A stretch of DNA of 64,000 nucleotides from Bradyrhizobium sp. CCGB12 (GCF_024199845.1 NZ_JANADO010000001.1:8792001-8856000), one strand, 5' to 3'. Positions 53,884 to 62,035 are shown, counted from the first letter of the stretch. The notes: a model not told the origin generated them from the sequence alone. Translations and numbers: made by a program.

Positions 53884-54768
53884 ATGACCAGTTTTCTCCT
53901 CACCGTTACGTGCCCGGCAAGGCGCGGCATCGTTGCCGCGATCTCGACGTTTCTCGCTAAGAATGGCTGCAACATAACGGACAGCTCGCAGTTCGATGAC
54001 GTGCAGGCCGACCGATTTTTCATGCGGGTAAGCTTTCTATCGGAGGAAGGTGCGAAGCTTTCAGCGTTACGAGAGGGCTTTTCGGCCGTCGCAGAGCAGT
54101 TCGACATGAAGTGGGCCATCCAGGACGGATCCACGCGGATGAAAGTCGTGATCATGGTGTCGCGCTTCGGTCATTGCCTGAACGATCTCTTGTATCGCTG
54201 GCGCATCGGCGCGCTCCCGATCGATATCGTTGCGGTGATTTCCAATCATCTCGACTTCCAAAAGCTCGTGGTTAATCACGATGTTCCTTTTCATTACATC
54301 AAAGTGACAAAAGAGAACAAACCCGAGGCCGAAGCTCAGCAGATGCGCATCGTCGAGGAGACTGGAGCGGAACTGGTAGTCTTGGCACGCTACATGCAAA
54401 TCCTCTCTGACGAGATGTGCAGGAAAATGTCGGGAAGGATCATCAATATCCATCACTCATTCCTGCCTTCCTTCAAAGGCGCAAACCCCTATAAGCAGGC
54501 TTTCGAGCGCGGCGTTAAGCTCATCGGGGCAACGTCCCACTATGTAACGGCGGATCTAGACGAGGGACCGATCATCGAGCAGGACATCATCCGGGTTACG
54601 CATGCACAAAGTCCGGAGGACTATGTGAGCCTGGGACGAGATGTCGAGAGCCAGGTCCTCGCGCGGGCGGTCCACGCGCACATACATCGAAGAGTGTTGG
54701 TCAACGACGAAAAAACGGTCGTCTTTCCGGCGTCGCCGGGATCGTATGCGGCGGAACGAGTGGGCTGA
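53884..54768 (+). CDS. purU: formyltetrahydrofolate deformylase
   Basis: A 294-residue PurU. An N-terminal ACT domain (LTVTCPARRGIVAAISTFLA) is followed by a formyltransferase fold with NIHHSFLPSFKGANPY (catalytic His) and VTADLDEGPIIEQD (catalytic Asp). It hydrolyses 10-formyl-THF to formate and THF. With soxA and folD it lets the cell regenerate free THF while disposing of the methyl carbon as formate. It is the last gene of the cluster, 58 bp after folD. Confidence 0.93.
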   Translation: MTSFLLTVTCPARRGIVAAISTFLAKNGCNITDSSQFDDVQADRFFMRVSFLSEEGAKLSALREGFSAVAEQFDMKWAIQDGSTRMKVVIMVSRFGHCLNDLLYRWRIGALPIDIVAVISNHLDFQKLVVNHDVPFHYIKVTKENKPEAEAQQMRIVEETGAELVVLARYMQILSDEMCRKMSGRIINIHHSFLPSFKGANPYKQAFERGVKLIGATSHYVTADLDEGPIIEQDIIRVTHAQSPEDYVSLGRDVESQVLARAVHAHIHRRVLVNDEKTVVFPASPGSYAAERVG

Positions 54769-55347
54769 CGTCGAAAATGGTGGGACGCATGCGGCAACGG
54801 CCGCAGCGGGCTCTCGTGAACCGAGCCGCGTCGCGTCTCGGCCTTCGGCTTCGATCCCTCGCACAGGTAGATATAATGTGTCGCTCGCCGGAGGCACTCG
54901 CGCGAAGGGCTGCCGCTTTGCGGCACCGCTATCACTGCCCGTCGCGCGGGTACCTTGTTAAACCGGTCTCGCGACTGCACTCGGTCCCGGGTCCCGCCGC
55001 TACGCGTCGGCGCTATGCTGACCCTCTTGCGGGTGCCTCTTTCGATTTTCTCACTTTTGCTCTTGCTTTCGATGCGTTGCTCACGCCCGCGCTGACTTGC
55101 TCACATTCCGGCGCTTGAAGCCTTAGGGCTCCGCCCCTCGCGCGCGCCAGAGTAAAGCGCCGGCTGGCGCCGGCGCCGCCCCGAGCGGTTTCCCCGGTCT
55201 TCCGCGCTCTTCTCACACTGCTGCCTCGGACTGCATGGCCCACACACTTGTGCAGACCCGCTCTTGTGAGCGGCCCTTGCGGGCGGGTGATCCCCCTCCG
55301 CTCGGGTCGCCCTGGCACTTGCTACCCCCGGTCTCGCCGACGGGCAG
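54769..55347. other. non-coding stretch between purU and the 55396 frame
   Basis: About 580 bases, very GC-rich in its second half. It contains the right copy of the direct repeat and a TATAAT-like hexamer near 54873. The open frames on either strand have shadow-like composition. Its style recalls leaders of plasmid or ICE genes, but I cannot name the element. Confidence 0.4.
54992..55075 (+). repeat. imperfect direct repeat, right copy (partner at 35127-35206)
   Basis: Shares CCCGCCGCT, GCGTCGGCGCTATGCTGACC, CTCTTGCGGGTGCCTCTTT and a downstream TTTCGATG with the left copy, in the same orientation. It lies 223 bp beyond purU. Confidence 0.7.
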
Positions 55348-55377
55348 GGGTGCAGGCGCGTGGTGCGCCTTGCACCC
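55348..55377 (+). promoter_or_regulatory. RNA hairpin just upstream of the 55396 frame
   Basis: GGGTGCAGGCGC pairs with GCGCCTTGCACCC (one bulged A) around a five-base loop. It ends about 10 bases before the AAGGAAG ribosome-binding site. Placement suggests a 5'-UTR control element. Confidence 0.4.
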
Positions 55378-55395
55378 ATGGAAGCAAAAGGAAGC

Positions 55396-55731
55396 ATGAT
55401 CATGTCGGCAAAGTCAGTTGAAATCATTCCCGCGAGCGGGACCCTCGGCAGCCGGTGTCGTGCGGCGATGGCCGCCGCATCCATACGGGTGAGTGAGCGT
55501 TCGGACGCGGCGTTGCGCTATCTGCGTTCGTCGCGAGGGTTCTCTCCAATCTGGTGGGGCGGCGCGAGGCTTTGGGCGGCTGTGTGCGCATTTGGCCGTT
55601 TGGTGCAATGGATCCTCGTTCCGAAGGGCGACGAGCCGCTCGACGTCCTCAAGCACTACGTTTCTGTCTTGATTGTACTGATGCGGTTTCTGATGCGGCA
55701 GTCGCGCTGCAGGCAAACCAGAACGAAGTAA
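55396..55731 (+). CDS. hypothetical protein
   Basis: A 111-residue frame: MIMSAKSVEIIPASGTLGSR, then ALRYLRSSRGFSPIWWGGAR and a hydrophobic segment WAAVCAFGRLVQWILV. The end is VSVLIVLMRFLMRQSR plus a basic tail. AAGGAAG lies six bases before the ATG and a strong hairpin lies above it. Two hydrophobic stretches suggest a membrane peptide. Family not recognised. The opposite strand is open too, so confidence is limited. Confidence 0.4.
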   Translation: MIMSAKSVEIIPASGTLGSRCRAAMAAASIRVSERSDAALRYLRSSRGFSPIWWGGARLWAAVCAFGRLVQWILVPKGDEPLDVLKHYVSVLIVLMRFLMRQSRCRQTRTK

Positions 55732-55745
55732 GCTATTGATCACCT

Positions 55746-55800
55746 TGGTGGGCCCGGCAGGACTCGAACCTGCAACCAGACCGTTGTGAGCGGTCGGGCT
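55746..55800 (-). other. tRNA-Val(CAC) 3' fragment (att-type scar)
   Basis: On the minus strand: anticodon stem GACCG, loop CTCACAA (anticodon CAC), stem CGGTC, a 5-base variable loop, T-stem GCAGG with loop TTCGAGT and CCTGC, acceptor strand CGGGCCC, A, CCA. The 5' acceptor strand and D-arm are absent: the bases before it do not match GGGCCCG or a D-arm. It is therefore a 3' duplicate, not a working tRNA. Valine tRNA is the documented target of the Bradyrhizobium symbiosis island. The orientation puts the island on the high-coordinate side. Confidence 0.7.
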
Positions 55801-55847
55801 CGCCTGACTTGGCACCCAGTTACAGAGAAACGCGCATCCGGCCGCGG

Positions 55848-56117
55848 CTATTGGCGTTCCTCGTATCTGTTGCAGCGACCATCGCCAAGTTGTACCCGGC
55901 TGAGCTCTTGAAATGGCGGATCACAACGCAGGAGCGTGTACGCCTTGTACGAGGGCGGGGGGACGCGCCAGCAAAGAGTCTGGCCCGCGGGTATTTGGTA
56001 CGTTTCCCCGCTTGCTAACGTATAGCTGCACACGGCATGCGTGCTGTTCACCTTCGCCTCCGCGTGGGCCTGGTTGAGCGAAGCCACCGCCAGGAGCATC
56101 ACCAATGATCGACGCAT
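55848..56117 (-). CDS. small secreted cysteine-containing protein
   Basis: Eighty-nine residues with a signal peptide (MRRSLVMLLAVASLNQAHA, cleavage after AHA). The mature part of about 70 residues has four cysteines (AVCSYTL, TLCWRV, LLRCDPP, DGRCNRY), probably two disulfides. GGAG lies about nine bases before the ATG at 56117; the longer upstream frame lacks protein character. Periplasmic or secreted; function unknown. It stands alone next to the tRNA-Val fragment. Confidence 0.65.
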   Translation of the reverse strand: MRRSLVMLLAVASLNQAHAEAKVNSTHAVCSYTLASGETYQIPAGQTLCWRVPPPSYKAYTLLRCDPPFQELSRVQLGDGRCNRYEERQ

Positions 56118-57322
56118 CTTGTTCGTTCTCCGCACATCTGATCGCAAATAGTGAAACTGGGATGCGGGCATCCTTGCAACGAGACAGCCCAGGTCACAAA
56201 GTCCTGAAATACACGTCTGGCCCAATACAAGGTGTGACGCGTAGCCTTGATCGATCACATCGTCCAGTGCAACAACAACTGCAATCGTCTCTAAGTGTGC
56301 GTGCTTTTGCAAAACTTGCTGCAATCGATGCGTCACCAACATGGGCTTCGTTGACATGCTCTCGATGTCAACCCCAATGTCTCATCATTATAGTGGCCGG
56401 TTGTCGTTATCGTTGAAGGCGGGACGCGGTTAATCGCGGAGATGGAATTGAAAAAGCAGAATCCAGAGGTGCCCCGTCGTTCCTTTGTTCCAGGCGGCAC
56501 AATGATCGGAGCAGCTCCCGCGACCGCAGCTATAACGCGCGACGGCGAACGGGTGCACCACCGCGCTCATATCGAGGATCAATGCCGGTTCAGGATGGAG
56601 CCACTCACCACCTGAGGTGCAGGGCGCGGACTTTAAATGCTTCGCGGCTGAAGAGTGGGCGGGGCGGTCTTCGGCTCGGCGTCTGTCAGATTACTGTCGG
56701 TCCCTCGGTGAAGCCGCTGTGGTGGAACGAGGTGAATGACAATTCCTTCCGCAGATTGATCGCGCGAATAGTCCTTCGCGACCTTTCGGCTGATAGCGGC
56801 CCGCTCGTCGAGAGGGCCTTCCGTAAGTCAATCGTCGAAAGGCCGAGACTATAACGCGACGCGCCTGCATACGCGGCGCTTGACGTCCGATTGCCCGGCA
56901 CCAGCGAGCTCGATCTCCCGGGATACCGGAAGATGATCAAGGTCGGCATTCCGGTCATCCTCCAACCATTTGACCGTCTTGATCCGTCGGCTCGGATGAT
57001 GACGACAAGATCGTTGACGACGGGCAGCACGCGGCTCGCCCGATGATCATAAACATTCCTTGATGCTGTAACCAAGCTGGTGCCTGGTCCGAATCTTTGG
57101 TCGTGCCTATCGGCGGTCGCGCGTGGCCGGCAGGTTATTGTACTTGGGACAGCATGACCAAGGTTGGACTGACCGGGCTCGCAGAAAGGACCTTTGTCGC
57201 GAAACAACATCCATCTCAGCCTTGTGCACGCAGCACGGCCAAGCCGGCCAGTGCTTTTGACGTGATGGGCTCGGCGAGCATTTCTGATGCTTGAAGTAGT
57301 TTATCGAGGAGTTATCGACTGA
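56118..57322. other. 1.2-kb stretch with only degenerate coding traces
   Basis: A 57-residue frame at 56442-56615 opens MELKKQNPEVPRRSFVPGGT like a twin-arginine leader but ends early. A frame at 56582-56854 continues in phase past its stop to about 57000 (LPGTSELDLPGYRKMIKVGI) and may be a broken gene. The opposite strand is open across the same bases. I cannot assign any of them. The ribosome-binding site GAGGAG of the next gene is at 57305-57311. Confidence 0.35.
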
Positions 57323-58201
57323 ATGCAGACCCAAACGAAGCGTTACAACTTCACGCCGATTGTCGATCGTACCGTTGTGTCCTTTCCGAACAAGGAACGC
57401 ATCGCGGTCGTGATCTACATCAATCTGGAGCATTTTCCGGAGGACCGGCCTGGCCCGGCGATCGTGCCGCACACCGCGCATTTCATGCCGGACGCTCTCA
57501 ATTACGGCTGGCGAGACTATGGGCAGCGAGTGGGCATTTGGAGGCTGATGGAGGCGTTGGACAAATATGGCTTGCCGGCAAGCGTGTGTCTCAATTCAGA
57601 TGTCTGTCGTGAGTATCCCCGGGTCGTCGAGGAAAGCTCAAAACGCAAGTGGGATTTCATGGGGCACGGACGCAACAACTCCGAGATCGTCAACGGCCTT
57701 TCCTTGGAGGAGGAAGCAGCGCTGATCGAGGAGACGATCACGGTCATCACGGCGGCCACCGGTGAAAAGCCAAAAGGCTGGCTCAGCCCGTTTTTGACGG
57801 AGACGTACGCCACGCCAGATCTGCTCGCCGAGCGGGGTATTGAGTATCTGTGCGACTATACTTGTGATGATCTGCCCTTTCAGATGAACGTGAAGAGGGG
57901 CTCTCTTCTGGGAATGCCGTACTCCCTCGAATGCAATGACCTTCCGTCGGTTCTGACGTTCGGTACGTCCGCGGAAGACTTTGGCCGGACAATACGAGAC
58001 CAGTTTGACGTCCTCTACGAGGAGGGGGAGCGGATTCCGAGGGTCCTTCCCATTGCCTTGCATCCCTTTGTCACGGGGCAGCCGTTTCGGACGAAGCACC
58101 TGGCGGCAGCCTTCGCCCACATCTCAAGCCGGAAGGACGTGTGGGTGACGACCAGCGGGGAGATCAACAAGTGGTATCGGCAACACCATCTGCGGAATTA
58201 G
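57323..58201 (+). CDS. polysaccharide-deacetylase-fold hydrolase, PuuE/allantoinase-like
   Basis: A 292-residue NodB-fold protein: AVVIYINLEHFPEDRPG, then GWRDYGQRVGIWRLMEALDK, a shortened metal site around WDFMGHGRNNSE, SPFLTETYATPDLLAERGIE and the active-site ALHPFVTGQPFRTKHLA. The layout matches the cofactor-poor PuuE allantoinase branch, which opens a hydantoin ring, rather than chitin deacetylases. It lies 2.5 kb from the hyu/sox cluster and could act on a related ureide (inference). GAGGAG lies 11 bases before the ATG. Single gene on its strand. Confidence 0.8.
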   Translation: MQTQTKRYNFTPIVDRTVVSFPNKERIAVVIYINLEHFPEDRPGPAIVPHTAHFMPDALNYGWRDYGQRVGIWRLMEALDKYGLPASVCLNSDVCREYPRVVEESSKRKWDFMGHGRNNSEIVNGLSLEEEAALIEETITVITAATGEKPKGWLSPFLTETYATPDLLAERGIEYLCDYTCDDLPFQMNVKRGSLLGMPYSLECNDLPSVLTFGTSAEDFGRTIRDQFDVLYEEGERIPRVLPIALHPFVTGQPFRTKHLAAAFAHISSRKDVWVTTSGEINKWYRQHHLRN

Positions 58202-58358
58202 CGGCATCCCGCATCGCACGGTTCTTTCCAACATTCCGATCCTCAACGATCCACGGGCCTTTGCAGCTCACGAGCCAGATAATGGCCTTGGGCGGTACCG
58301 TTTCGCGCGTACGTCAGCAAACCCACCTCCTGCGTAACTCTCATGAGAAGGAATCACG

Positions 58359-59084
58359 ATGAATCCCGAAACGCTCGCGCCCACTATCGTGCTCGTGCAC
58401 GGGGCCTTCGAAGACGCGTCGATCTGGAACAAGGTGATCGCGCGGCTCCAGCGCGACGGCTACCCGGTCGTCGCTTTCGCCAATCCGTTGCTGGGCGTGG
58501 CGGTCGACGCCGCCTATCTGCGCAGCGTGATCGACAGAATCCAGGGGCCCGTGATCCTGGCAGCTCATTCCTACGGCGGGGCCGTCATTACTCAGGCCGG
58601 CACGGACCCCAAGGTCAAGGGCCTCGTCTACGCAGCCGCAGTGATACCCGCGGCAGGGGAAGCTGCAAGCAATTTGCTCGAGCGGTTTCCCGGCAGCACA
58701 TTCCCCACGTCCGTCGAGGCGGTCAGCTACTCTCTCCCCGACGGAACCAGCGGCACGTATCTCCTTTATCAGGCCGACAAGTTCCACAGCAACGTCGCTG
58801 CCGATGTGCCCGCGAGCGAGGCCGCCATGATGCTCGCTACCCAACGCCCTATGAACCTGGCGGCCCTGACCGAGACGCTGACATCCGCTGCATGGACGAG
58901 CAAGCCGAGTTGGCAAATCAGGACCCTGCAGGATCTCGCCATTCCTCCGGCCGAACAGAAGTTCGAAGCCGATCGTGCAAAATCGCGCGTCGTCGAGGTG
59001 AATGCATCGCATGCCGTCACTGTCTCCAACCCGGACGTCGTGGCCGACGTGATCGTACAGGCCGCCCGTGCGGCTGCGAAGTAA
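58359..59084 (+). CDS. alpha/beta hydrolase (EstC/pyrethroid-hydrolase-like)
   Basis: A 241-residue enzyme. The opening strand is TIVLVHGAFEDASIWNKVI (HGAF oxyanion turn), the nucleophile elbow is ILAAHSYGGAV (Ser about residue 72), and the catalytic His is in VNASHAVTVSNPDVV. The acid is probably in the AEQKFEADRA stretch. This compact subgroup includes EstC-like esterases and salicylate-ester hydrolases of plants. GAGAAGGA precedes the ATG. It converges with the DUF417 gene. Confidence 0.87.
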   Translation: MNPETLAPTIVLVHGAFEDASIWNKVIARLQRDGYPVVAFANPLLGVAVDAAYLRSVIDRIQGPVILAAHSYGGAVITQAGTDPKVKGLVYAAAVIPAAGEAASNLLERFPGSTFPTSVEAVSYSLPDGTSGTYLLYQADKFHSNVAADVPASEAAMMLATQRPMNLAALTETLTSAAWTSKPSWQIRTLQDLAIPPAEQKFEADRAKSRVVEVNASHAVTVSNPDVVADVIVQAARAAAK

Positions 59085-59351
59085 CGGCGGGGACACCGCG
59101 TTGCGCGGACATGGACTCCTAGAAGGAAAGAAGCTTTGCGGACTGTTTCCATGATCCCCGATCGAGAATGCGGTGAAGCCGCGCTGGCGACGCGCGGCTG
59201 CCAAAACCGGCGACCTTTGCGAACCCAAACAAGGTTCGATCCGATAGGAAGCGAACTCGCGCTCGTGCGGATGGAAGGTCGGCGCGAACGCGCAATCGCC
59301 GGCGAACTCGAAAGCTCACCGGCGACGCGTCGCCGCTCGGCAGAGTGCCAC

Positions 59352-59858
59352 CTAATGCCGGATCAGGCGAACCAGATCCTGCCGCAACAGGTAGAGGGAG
59401 ACCGCAAGCAGGACGACATCCTTCATCAGGAAGGGCACGTTACCCGTCATCGCCGGGAAGCCTCCCGCGGCGATGTCCCAACCCTCCGGCATGAAGGGAA
59501 TGATGGTAACGGTCGCAATGAAGGTACCGGTCGAGCCCAGCGCTCCGAGCAGGCCAAGCCGGTGGCTCCAGAAGCCCGCGAGCAGCAGCGCGCCGAAGGT
59601 CCATTCACAAGCGCCGAGGAAATAGCTGGCGCCGGCGTGGCCGAACACGGGATAGAGCCACCAAATCAACGGCCCGTTGCCGATGAAGGGGACCAGCCGC
59701 TCGAACTCATATGCAAACCACTTCTGATAACCGAAGAAGAAGAACATGATCACCATCGAGGCGCGGACGATGTGGTAGTCGAGGTCTTCCGCGAGCAGGC
59801 CAGAGCCGTTTAGCGCACGGACAATCGGATTTTGGGCAGTTGCGGCAAGCGTAGTCAT
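59352..59858 (-). CDS. DUF417 (YkgB-type) membrane protein
   Basis: A 168-residue inner-membrane protein with about four helices. It shows the family pattern RASMVIMFFFFGYQKWFAYE, LIWWLYPVFGHAGASYFLGA and TGTFIATVTIIPFMPEGWD. DUF417 proteins such as YkgB/RclC are linked in E. coli to reactive chlorine resistance; their role here is untested. ATG at 59858 has AAAGGA about nine bases upstream. It lies 47 bp after the AhpD-like gene on the same strand, so the two form an operon under the AraC-divergent promoter. Confidence 0.87.
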   Translation of the reverse strand: MTTLAATAQNPIVRALNGSGLLAEDLDYHIVRASMVIMFFFFGYQKWFAYEFERLVPFIGNGPLIWWLYPVFGHAGASYFLGACEWTFGALLLAGFWSHRLGLLGALGSTGTFIATVTIIPFMPEGWDIAAGGFPAMTGNVPFLMKDVVLLAVSLYLLRQDLVRLIRH

Positions 59859-59905
59859 GGTCGTGATCCTTTCATGGTTGAGATCTGAAACCTCGCGCAG
59901 TGGCA

Positions 59906-60442
59906 TCACGCGACGGCGGGGAAGTCGATCTCGGTGTCGTTGATGCGGTTGAAGACGTTGGTGAACACGGTGGTGGCGAAGGCGAGGCTGATGTCGACGA
60001 GCTGTGCGTCGCTATACCCGGCTGCCTTGATCGCGGCGAAATCCGTGTCGCCGACCGTGCCGCTGGTGCGCGCGAGCTTGTCGACGAAGGCGACCAGCGC
60101 ATCACGCTGGGCATCGCCAGTCGGCTGGCCGTCGCGGATCTGCTTCAGCACCTCCGGTGTCAGGCCGACGAGCTTTCCGAGATGGCTGTGGGCGGCGACA
60201 CAATAGTCACAGCGGGCAGCCTCGCTGATCACCAGCTTGATGATCTCCCTGTCGGACTTGGTCAGGCCCCCGGAGGCGAGCACGGTGTCTGCGGCGAGGA
60301 TGGCCTTGAGCGCGGCCGGGCCGTGGGCGGCGAGCGCCGCAAAAGTGTTCGGCACACTGCCGATGGCCTTCTTGATCTGGGCGTAGACCTGGCCGGACGA
60401 GCCGGCATCAACTTCGAGGTTCGGAACGGGAAGACGGGACAT
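59906..60442 (-). CDS. carboxymuconolactone decarboxylase / AhpD-like protein
   Basis: A 178-residue alkylhydroperoxidase-fold protein. The redox motif is CDYCVAAHSHLGKLVGLTPE (CxxC, about residue 80) with the helical surround LTKSDREIIKLVISEAAR and SLAFATTVFTNVFNRINDTE. CxxC-H members act as peroxidase partners or thiol oxidoreductases rather than decarboxylases. ATG at 60442 with AAGGAG eight bases upstream. It is divergent from the AraC regulator, sharing a 120-bp promoter with the tandem box. Confidence 0.88.
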   Translation of the reverse strand: MSRLPVPNLEVDAGSSGQVYAQIKKAIGSVPNTFAALAAHGPAALKAILAADTVLASGGLTKSDREIIKLVISEAARCDYCVAAHSHLGKLVGLTPEVLKQIRDGQPTGDAQRDALVAFVDKLARTSGTVGDTDFAAIKAAGYSDAQLVDISLAFATTVFTNVFNRINDTEIDFPAVA

Positions 60443-60508
60443 GGTGGCACTCCTTGGTTGGGGGTGGTGAACGATTGCGGAGTGACAGTATGGTCCGGTG
60501 ATGAGATA

Positions 60509-60550
60509 TTGAATGCTATAAAAGCTCCTATATATGCTCATTCGTCTCAA
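60509..60550 (+). promoter_or_regulatory. AraC-type tandem operator in the ahpD-like/araC promoter
   Basis: A 42-bp box: TTGAATGCT, 15 bases, then TATGCTCATTCGTCTCAA. The two ATGCT cores start at 60513 and 60534, 21 bp apart (two helical turns), the geometry of AraC-family sites. A matching box occurs at 61977-62018. It lies between the divergent starts at 60442 and 60563. Confidence 0.65.
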
Positions 60551-60562
60551 TCAAAGGAAGGC

Positions 60563-61546
60563 ATGATGGATTGGCTGAGCCGGCTGTTCGAGATGATGCC
60601 GGTGCGCGGTCGTTTGGACCTGCGCTGCTCCTACGGCGCTCCCTGGCGCATCGAGCAGGGGCCGAGCGAGGCGAATGAGATTCCCTATCACGCGGTCGTC
60701 GGTGGCTCAGCCGTCTTGGAAGACCCGGCGGGCGGCAAGCCCCTGCGGCTGGGGACCGGGGACATTCTCCTTCTGCCGCGTAATCCACGACATGTCATGC
60801 ACGACGGCGGCGGCGCTGCGCCGCTGAAGGCTCACAACCGCGCGTCGCTCAACTTCACAATCAGCGAAAATCCCGGCTCGGACGCGCGGCTCGATCTGTT
60901 GTGCGGACATTTTTCGATCGCCCCGCCGCACGACCGCCTGCTGCGCAATTATCTGCCACCGGTCCTGATCGTGCGCGCCGGCGCGCAGGCCGGCGAGCGG
61001 GATACTGCCGGCCAGCTCGCGGGCCTCGTTGCCCTGATGCGCAGCGAGACGGCAGATGATCATCTCGGTGGCCGTGCGATGCTGAACGCGCTGTCGACGG
61101 CGATGTTCGCGCTCGTGCTTCGTCTCGCGAGCGAGACCGGGGATGCGCCGCGCGGGCTGCTTGCGCTTGCAGGTCACCCGCGCCTCGCGCCAGTGGTTGC
61201 GGCGATGCTCAACGAGCCTGCGCGCGCATGGACGCTGCCCGAGCTCGCGCAGCTCGCCAACATGTCGCGTGCAACACTTGCCCGTCAATTTCAGGAGAAG
61301 GTCGGACGTTCACCGAGCGATCTGCTGACCGACATCCGCATGACGCTGGCAACGAATGAATTGAGAAAAGGGTCGATCTCGACTGGTGCGGTCGCGGAAG
61401 CAGTCGGCTATCAGTCGGAGGCGGCGTTCCAGCGGGCTTTCAAGAGCCACATGGGCATCACCCCCGCGCAATGGCGAAAGGCGGCGCAGGCTCCAGCGAC
61501 GATTGACGGGCTGGAGCTGGCGAACGCAGAGGCGATATCGGGTTGA
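60563..61546 (+). CDS. AraC-family regulator (cupin + HTH)
   Basis: A 327-residue regulator. An N-terminal AraC-type cupin (about 1-190; YHAVVGGSAVLEDPAG, DILLLPRNPRHVMHDGG) would sense an effector. The C-terminal double HTH has WTLPELAQLANMSRATLARQ and VAEAVGYQSEAAFQRAFKSH with GITPAQWR. AAAGGAAG precedes the ATG at 60563; longer in-frame starts run back over the divergent gene. It likely activates the AhpD/DUF417 operon and itself. Confidence 0.92.
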   Translation: MMDWLSRLFEMMPVRGRLDLRCSYGAPWRIEQGPSEANEIPYHAVVGGSAVLEDPAGGKPLRLGTGDILLLPRNPRHVMHDGGGAAPLKAHNRASLNFTISENPGSDARLDLLCGHFSIAPPHDRLLRNYLPPVLIVRAGAQAGERDTAGQLAGLVALMRSETADDHLGGRAMLNALSTAMFALVLRLASETGDAPRGLLALAGHPRLAPVVAAMLNEPARAWTLPELAQLANMSRATLARQFQEKVGRSPSDLLTDIRMTLATNELRKGSISTGAVAEAVGYQSEAAFQRAFKSHMGITPAQWRKAAQAPATIDGLELANAEAISG

Positions 61547-61585
61547 GAATGCCTGGGCCGGCGGGCGTTGGGTGGCCGGTCCACC

Positions 61586-61903
61586 TCAGCATCCACGGCA
61601 GATGATGAGCTTGCGATCCAGCATCCGGTCGTGCTGCTGCTGCTCACGCTCCCAGGCCGACAGAGCATCCGATTGAGGCACGTCAGCCCGGCCCGGCTGA
61701 TGGTGGCCAACCGGAGCGAGCCAGGGCAGGTGCGAGGTCGGGGCGGCCGAGGCGAGACGCTCGGCGGCCCGCGACGGTAGATCGGGGAGGGCGTCGAGAG
61801 AGGTGCTTCGGTCGGTGGCATGTGCAGGCGACAGCAGGCCAATCATGAGAAGGCCCGCAACAGCGGAACGGATCGAGCGTGCCTGGTTCGAGCGATGCGA
61901 CAT
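61586..61903 (-). CDS. small secreted protein
   Basis: A 105-residue protein with a signal peptide (SIRSAVAGLLMIGLLSPAHA, cleavage after AHA). The mature tail is Ser/Ala/Pro-rich, then helical (WEREQQQHDRMLDRKLIICR) and ends in CRGC. AAGGGAG lies eight bases before the ATG. The second AraC-type box is 74 bp upstream, so it probably belongs to the same regulon. Function unknown. Confidence 0.65.
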   Translation of the reverse strand: MSHRSNQARSIRSAVAGLLMIGLLSPAHATDRSTSLDALPDLPSRAAERLASAAPTSHLPWLAPVGHHQPGRADVPQSDALSAWEREQQQHDRMLDRKLIICRGC

Positions 61904-61976
61904 CGTGGCGCTCCCTTGATGGAGGCTCGGGATGAGCGGCTCCGTTGCGGTCCACAATAGTCGTGAAGGCGAAAGG

Positions 61977-62018
61977 TTGAATGCTGAGCGATCTCGGAGA
62001 TATGCTCGTTCGTCCCAA
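61977..62018 (+). promoter_or_regulatory. AraC-type tandem operator upstream of the secreted protein gene
   Basis: Reads TTGAATGCT, 15 bases, then TATGCTCGTTCGTCCCAA, 31 of 42 bases identical to the box at 60509-60550 with exactly the same 24-base offset between the conserved halves. Both boxes have the same orientation relative to the minus-strand gene they precede. Confidence 0.65.
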
Positions 62019-62035
62019 AGGTGTCGCCGCACGCG

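Noticed and set aside
56686..57210. Minus-strand 174-aa frame
   Set aside because: Overlaps an equally plausible broken plus-strand frame; neither shows a family motif, so no gene was called.
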